Source: Pseudomonas sp. LBUM920 (GTDB lineage Bacteria > Pseudomonadota > Gammaproteobacteria > Pseudomonadales > Pseudomonadaceae). From it: a stretch of 64,000 nt of DNA. Positions 60,107-64,000 of this stretch are shown here, one piece after another. A program made the translations under genes and the position numbers. The notes beneath the pieces were generated by a model that did not search any database, was not told where the DNA came from, and worked only from the letters and a program-made list of their open reading frames with translations. The stretch lies in the NCBI RefSeq assembly GCF_003852315.1, contig NZ_CP027762.1, positions 2,709,501 through 2,773,500 on the forward strand, in the 5' to 3' direction. Positions within the stretch are counted from its first letter, which is position 1. Each line of letters begins with the position of its first letter.

Positions 60107-60352
60107 TTACATCCATTCCTGGGCCACGCGCCGGTCGAGGTCTTCCCAGTCCGCCATGCCCAGCACTCGGGTGGTGTTCAAGCCCCGCAGGTAGCCGCGC
60201 AATTGCTGGGCGCTGGCGTAACGCTGGTCGGCGTCGGCGGCCTCGTCCTGCAGCACGTCTTCATAATCGACCAGGTAATCGGCGACCCGCTCGCGAAACT
60301 CCGGCAGTACGGCTTCGCGGATGCGGTCGAAGGTTTTCTGGTGGGGCTTCAT
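60107..60352 (-). CDS. Small conserved hypothetical protein
   Basis: 81 residues, acidic, helical, starting MKPHQKTFDRIREAVLPEF. There is no membrane segment. The family was not recognised. It converges on the GST gene with a gap of four bases. Confidence 0.7.
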   Translation of the reverse strand: MKPHQKTFDRIREAVLPEFRERVADYLVDYEDVLQDEAADADQRYASAQQLRGYLRGLNTTRVLGMADWEDLDRRVAQEWM

Positions 60353-60495
60353 GGCGTGGTCCTTATAGTTTTATAGAGATCGGGAGACGCGACACTATCG
60401 GTTCAAATGATAGTCACCATCAAGCATCGCAAGTTCTGTTTTTATGCCAAAAGCGCAGAATCAGCGCATCGAGACGCTGATCAAGGAAATGCGCG

Positions 60496-61139
60496 ATGAG
60501 GACGATTATCCAACTGGGTTTAATGATGCTGATGTTCGGCAGTGTGGTCCTGACCAGCCCGGCATTTGCTGATGAACTGCGTACGGGCATTTGCTGCCAC
60601 TCGTCGGTAGCGTAAACTCCCTGCAGCGCGCGCAGTCGGTGGGTGTGTTGTACAGCGAAAACACCCGCGACAACCTCAGTTACCTTGAACGCTACCACGC
60701 CATGGCCATGAACGGCGCCAGGGACGCCCTTGACGGGCGCATCCGTGAGGCGTTCGTCAACAGCTCCGACCCGGAACTGGCGATTGATTGGCTGATGAGT
60801 TCATTGCAGGGCACGTTTCGCATCGTCACGGTCTACAGCAGCCTGGATGAGCTGGTGCAGGCTCACCCGGATGTGGTGGTGATGCTCGATACCCATAACC
60901 AATTGCTGACCCAGCGTAACGATCAGGTTGAGGCGCGTTTTGTGGCGCGGTTCTATGACGCCGACCTGCAATACATCGCCAAGGCTGAAGGCTCGGTGCA
61001 CAAACAGGTGCCGTCGGTATGGGTGCATGACAAGGCGGCCCCGGAAATTGCCGCGCAGATTGAACAACAGCGTGATGTACAGCTCGATGCCTTGAAGCAG
61101 TTTGATGCGTCGCTAAAGGCCTTGGTCCGCGCGGGATGA
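60496..61139 (+). pseudogene. Frameshifted gene for an exported hypothetical protein
   Basis: ATG 60496 (AAGGA upstream) begins a perfect signal peptide, MRTIIQLGLMMLMFGSVVLTSPAFA, then DELRTG and a quick stop. The long downstream frame (LLPLVGSVNSLQRAQSVGVLY ... to 61139) has no start of its own and is one base out of phase. Restoring one base at about 60588 (CGGGC-CATTTG) would give one ~213-residue secreted protein. It is either a true one-base deletion or a sequencing error. The next gene, a lipoprotein, follows on the same strand. No family was recognised. Confidence 0.7.
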
Positions 61140-61184
61140 CGCGCGGATCGTTGTGAACCCTATTGGTTATTTTCAGGAATGTTT

Positions 61185-61526
61185 ATGCGCTCTTTTTTCG
61201 TCCCGGCCCTGGCTTTTGCTTCGTTGTTGCTGACCGGTTGTATCACTGCTCCCAACGCTCCAAGCTTGACCCTGCAAACCGATAAAACCCCTGAAGGCTA
61301 TGTGCAATGCGTAGTGCCCAAGCTTGAAAAGCGCGGCATTACCTCGACGGTGACGCAGAACGCGCGCCACGCCAAGGTGGTGTTGACCAGCAAGATTGCA
61401 GCCGATGATGTGCTGGAGGCCTACAAGTCCCAGGACGGCACCAAGGTGTTCGTGTACGAACGCAAGCCACTGGCGTCGGCGATCAAACCGTCGCGGCTGG
61501 AGCTGGCGGCGCAGGACTGCAAATAA
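61185..61526 (+). CDS. Lipoprotein, hypothetical
   Basis: 113 residues. Leader MRSFFVPALAFASLL is followed by lipobox L-T-G-C (Cys19), then a mature alpha/beta domain with CVVPKLEKRGITSTVT and KVFVYERKPLASAIK. CAGGA lies six bases before ATG 61185. It is separated from the frameshifted gene by 45 bp and probably forms a unit with it. Confidence 0.82.
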   Translation: MRSFFVPALAFASLLLTGCITAPNAPSLTLQTDKTPEGYVQCVVPKLEKRGITSTVTQNARHAKVVLTSKIAADDVLEAYKSQDGTKVFVYERKPLASAIKPSRLELAAQDCK

Positions 61527-61552
61527 TCCAGGCACGCCTGAGGGTGTGAATG

Positions 61553-61643
61553 TGTGGGAGCGGGCTTGCTCGCGAAGGCGGCGTATCAGTCGATAGATTT
61601 ATTGACTGCTGCACTGCTTCGCGAGCAAGCCCGCTCCCACATT
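61553..61643. repeat. REPIN
   Basis: Inverted REP pair (GTGGGAGCGGGCTTGCTCGCGAA ... TTCGCGAGCAAGCCCGCTCCCAC) between the lipoprotein and the convergent creatininase gene. Confidence 0.88.
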
Positions 61644-61658
61644 TGCGATGGGCCTGGG

Positions 61659-62405
61659 CTAGGGTTTGGCTTCGCTGCTGAAAGTGTTCACGGTCTTGAC
61701 CAACCCCTTGGCCGCCAACGCCACCAACTCACCGCCTTTTTCCACCGTCGCCAGCGCCGGGTCCGAACCCATGCGCCCGTCGGGGAAGCGGGCGCGGAAG
61801 TCCAGCGCTTCGCGGATCGGCCCGGTATTGGCGATTTGCGGAGAATATTCGGCGGACTTGATCGATTGCGGGTACGCCCACTGGGTCACCGCAATTTCTG
61901 ACGGCGTGGCATGGCTGCCGTGGCCCACCGGGAATTGGCGTTGAGCCAAATCGTGCACGCCTTCCAGGTCCCACCAGTTCACCAGCTTGAGCGCGAAGCC
62001 GGCGGGGCGGCGGGCAAAACTGGCTTCGGCGTACAGCTCGGAAAACGCCGCTTCAATGGTGGCGATATTGCCGCCGTGGCCATTCAGGAACAGGATCTTC
62101 TCGAAACCGTGCCCGGCCAGCGAGCGCACCCAGTCGCCAATGGCGGCGATAAAGGTGGAAGGGCGCAGGGAGATGGTGCCGGGGAAACCCAGGTGGTGCT
62201 GGGCCATGCCGATATTGAAGGTCGGGCCGATCAGGATGTCGGCGTTCTTCTGCGCCTCGTGGGCGATGATCTCGGGGCACATCCAGTCGGTACCCAGCAG
62301 GCCGGTAGGGCCGTGTTGTTCGTTGGATCCGATGGGAATCACCACCGTGCGGCTGCGTTCCAGAAACTGCCCGATCTCGATCCAGGTGGATGTATGTAGA
62401 AGCAT
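61659..62405 (-). CDS. Creatininase family protein
   Basis: 248 residues of the creatinine amidohydrolase superfamily. The metal ligands are visible: IGSNEQHGPTGLLGTDW (Glu, His, Asp), LFLNGHGGN (His) and the downstream GHGSHATPSE with a Glu. Members hydrolyse cyclic amides such as creatinine or formamidopyrimidine intermediates; the substrate is unknown. ATG 62405 is the start. It is monocistronic. Confidence 0.9.
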   Translation of the reverse strand: MLLHTSTWIEIGQFLERSRTVVIPIGSNEQHGPTGLLGTDWMCPEIIAHEAQKNADILIGPTFNIGMAQHHLGFPGTISLRPSTFIAAIGDWVRSLAGHGFEKILFLNGHGGNIATIEAAFSELYAEASFARRPAGFALKLVNWWDLEGVHDLAQRQFPVGHGSHATPSEIAVTQWAYPQSIKSAEYSPQIANTGPIREALDFRARFPDGRMGSDPALATVEKGGELVALAAKGLVKTVNTFSSEAKP

Positions 62406-62433
62406 GCGGCGCTCTCTTTATCTGTGGGACAGG

Positions 62434-63147
62434 CTAACCACCACGGATTGTACGACTACTCGCCACTTGTTGGGGCTTGCAGTTCAGATACGTCGACGAC
62501 TTCAACCAGCGCTGGTCCGGGTACCAGGAAAACATGAACTGCCCATCCTTGAGTTTATCCACCACCTGGCGCGCCACTTGCGGGCGCACCGCCGGGCAAC
62601 CCTGGCTGCGGCCGATGCGGCCTTCACGCTTGCTCCACGCCGGGTTGACGTAGTCGGCGGCATGAATCACCAGCGCGCGGTCGCGGGCCTGGTCATTGAA
62701 ACCGGGCTCCAGGCCGTCCATGCGCAACGAGTAGCCGTGGGCGCCCAGGTAACTTTCCTGGGTGCGGAACAAGCCCAGGCTGGACTGATGACTGCCTTCG
62801 AGATTGGAAAATTGCGTGGCGAAGTTTTCCCCGGACTTGGCACCGTGGGCCACCAGGTCGCGCAACACGAGGGTCTTTTTGCGCAAATCGAAAATCCATA
62901 ACCGACGGGCGGTCGAGGGTTGGGAGTAGTCAATAACCGCTAGGCGCTCTGACTGTTCCTCGCCGTTATTGACGGCGCACTGCACCGCGCTCAGGGCGCT
63001 TTTGAGCACGGCGGGATTGAGTTCTGGAGCCGAGCGCGCCAGGCTGCTATACAAGTTAGGAGGATTCCCATTGGCGGCGAGCGCAAAATTGCTCAACGTT
63101 GCCAGGGTGACGGTGATCAAACCGAAGCGACACATAAAAGTCAGCAT
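62434..63147 (-). CDS. L,D-transpeptidase catalytic-domain protein (YkuD_2-type)
   Basis: 237 residues with a signal peptide ending ...SNFALA. The domain has VLRDLVAHGAKSGENFATQFSN, LGLFRTQESYLG and the active-site stretch LVIHAADYVNP ... GRSQGCPAVRP. The HAA...S-x-G-C pattern supplies catalytic His, Ser and Cys. It would act on peptidoglycan stem peptides in the periplasm. It is divergent, by only 39 bp, from a second L,D-transpeptidase-type gene, so they share a promoter region. Confidence 0.9.
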   Translation of the reverse strand: MLTFMCRFGLITVTLATLSNFALAANGNPPNLYSSLARSAPELNPAVLKSALSAVQCAVNNGEEQSERLAVIDYSQPSTARRLWIFDLRKKTLVLRDLVAHGAKSGENFATQFSNLEGSHQSSLGLFRTQESYLGAHGYSLRMDGLEPGFNDQARDRALVIHAADYVNPAWSKREGRIGRSQGCPAVRPQVARQVVDKLKDGQFMFSWYPDQRWLKSSTYLNCKPQQVASSRTIRGG

Positions 63148-63186
63148 CTACAAAGCGTCCCCCGCTGTGGATTGGAGCCAAGTCAA

Positions 63187-64000
63187 TTGTTCAAAAAACA
63201 CGCATGTTACTTGAGCATTTGCCTGCTCGTTGCACCACTGGTCGCGACGGCTGATGAGCTGCTGATGGGCGCCGTGCCGGTTATTTCCGCAAGCCCGGTG
63301 CAACAGGCCCTCGCGCAGTTGCCCAGTGTGTGCCCCAGCCTCGCCCCGCAGATCGACGCCGCAGCCCTGGCCCGCCTGCAGGCGTTCTATCAGCAGCAGG
63401 GTGATGGGCCGCTGTGGTCCGCCGAAGATCGCCGCCAAGCCTTGCACACCCAATTGCTGATGCTGGCCGACGACGGCCTGGACCCCAGCCACTATAGCCT
63501 GCCCCCGGCAGATGCCACGGCCAACGTGCTGTGCAGCGACATCGACACCAGCCGCCAGTACCTGCAAGCCCTGCAGGATTTGCACTACGGGCGCCTGCAG
63601 CAATCGCGCTTCGAACCGTTGTGGCATTCCCAGCCACCTGCCCGCGACCCGAATACCGAAGTGCTGGCCTTCGCCGCCGCCGGCCTGCAAGACATGGCGC
63701 AAGCCTTTGACCAGGCGCGGCCCAGCGCCGATCTGTACCGCAGCCTGCGCAATGCCTATGCCTCCGTGCGCCTGCAACCGTTGCCACATTGGGACCCGGT
63801 CGCCAGCGGTCCACTCTTGCGTCCCGGCATGGAAGACCCGCGCGTGCCGGAACTGGCGCGGCGCCTGCACAGCGGTGGCTACCTGACCAAGGTGCCCAGT
63901 GGCACAGGCAAGCAATACCGCGACGAGCTGGTCAAGGCAGTCAAGGCCTTCCAGGCCAGCCACTCGTTACAGGCCGACGGCGTGATCGGCGCCGGCACCG
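63187..64000 (+). CDS. L,D-transpeptidase (YcbB/LdtD-like), partial at the window edge
   Basis: The first 271 codons of a longer gene. TTG 63187 has GGAG nine bases upstream and starts a signal peptide (MFKKHACYLSICLLVAPLVATADE). The body has the N-terminal scaffold region seen in YcbB proteins (LQAFYQQQGDGPLWSAEDRRQ, ADDGLDPSHYSLPPAD). A peptidoglycan-binding repeat follows (LARRLHSGGYL ... VKAFQASHSLQADGVIG). The catalytic domain lies beyond base 64000. It makes 3-3 crosslinks in related bacteria. Confidence 0.9.
   Translation, partial: MFKKHACYLSICLLVAPLVATADELLMGAVPVISASPVQQALAQLPSVCPSLAPQIDAAALARLQAFYQQQGDGPLWSAEDRRQALHTQLLMLADDGLDPSHYSLPPADATANVLCSDIDTSRQYLQALQDLHYGRLQQSRFEPLWHSQPPARDPNTEVLAFAAAGLQDMAQAFDQARPSADLYRSLRNAYASVRLQPLPHWDPVASGPLLRPGMEDPRVPELARRLHSGGYLTKVPSGTGKQYRDELVKAVKAFQASHSLQADGVIGAGT

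Noticed and set aside
1..64000. RAYT transposase, insertion sequences, phage genes, tRNA or rRNA
   Set aside because: None of the readable proteins carries transposase, integrase or phage motifs, and no cloverleaf or rRNA-like stretch was noticed; the REPs here must be mobilised by an enzyme encoded elsewhere.

Overview
The window is chromosomal DNA of a Pseudomonas, almost certainly of the P. fluorescens group. The coding is dense and GC-rich. REP/REPIN elements of the kind abundant in that group (arms reading GTGGGAGCGGGCTTGCTCGCGA and close variants) lie in many gaps. The protein repertoire is typical of a soil or plant-associated fluorescent pseudomonad: TonB siderophore receptors, an Rhs toxin, DUF1652, DUF2946, DUF3995, an OprD porin, NiCoT and MetE. 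I see no rRNA, tRNA, prophage, insertion sequence or CRISPR.

Layout. 1-3.3 kb: the end of a sugar (probably inositol-type) ABC transporter (binding protein, double ATPase, permease). 3.7-9.2 kb: a DksA2-like regulator, a chemoreceptor, small hypothetical genes and a solo glycine-betaine-type binding protein. 9.3-12.5 kb: a TonB receptor with a DUF2946 gene, and a divergent DUF3995 gene. 12.5-17.4 kb: an Rhs polymorphic toxin gene broken into two reading frames, with an intact C-terminal toxin and a candidate immunity gene. 17.7-20.2 kb: an STN-containing siderophore receptor. 20.2-25.5 kb: metabolic and regulatory singletons (FAA hydrolase, AraC, GNAT, PAS-GGDEF), a possible small RNA, and small envelope proteins. 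25.5-27.1 kb: an ECF sigma factor operon with a membrane protein and a metal-sensor-like protein. 27-31.7 kb: a C39-like protein, NUDIX, an oxidoreductase, RNase T2 and an AraC regulator. 31.7-32.6 kb: a tandem array of five REPINs, each junction carrying a copy of the 3' tail of the preceding gene.

32.6-36.6 kb: a lipoprotein, glutaminase, an LspA paralogue, a decayed DUF3077-like gene, an SDR and an M24 peptidase-like protein. 37-39.4 kb: a two-gene carboxy(nor)spermidine dehydrogenase/decarboxylase operon. 39.7-46.7 kb: a LacI-type regulator with a palindromic operator, a four-gene ABC importer, a phosphodiesterase and an OprD porin; this looks like one uptake and hydrolysis system for an unidentified, possibly phosphodiester, substrate. 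46.7-49.5 kb: GNAT, GFA and a Cache-GGDEF cyclase. 49.5-53 kb: a polyamine-type binding protein and a PuuB-like oxidase opposite a LysR regulator. 53-57.2 kb: a LysE exporter, MetE and a nickel/cobalt permease. 57.3-64 kb: DUF924, a membrane lipase-like protein, a YfcF-like GST, a frameshifted secreted protein with a lipoprotein, a creatininase, and two divergent L,D-transpeptidase-type genes, the last cut by the window edge.

The most unusual points are the Rhs toxin/immunity module stranded behind a broken Rhs scaffold, the REPIN array that has amplified a gene tail, the LacI-ABC-phosphodiesterase cluster, a candidate small RNA near 23.3 kb, and several small decayed genes.
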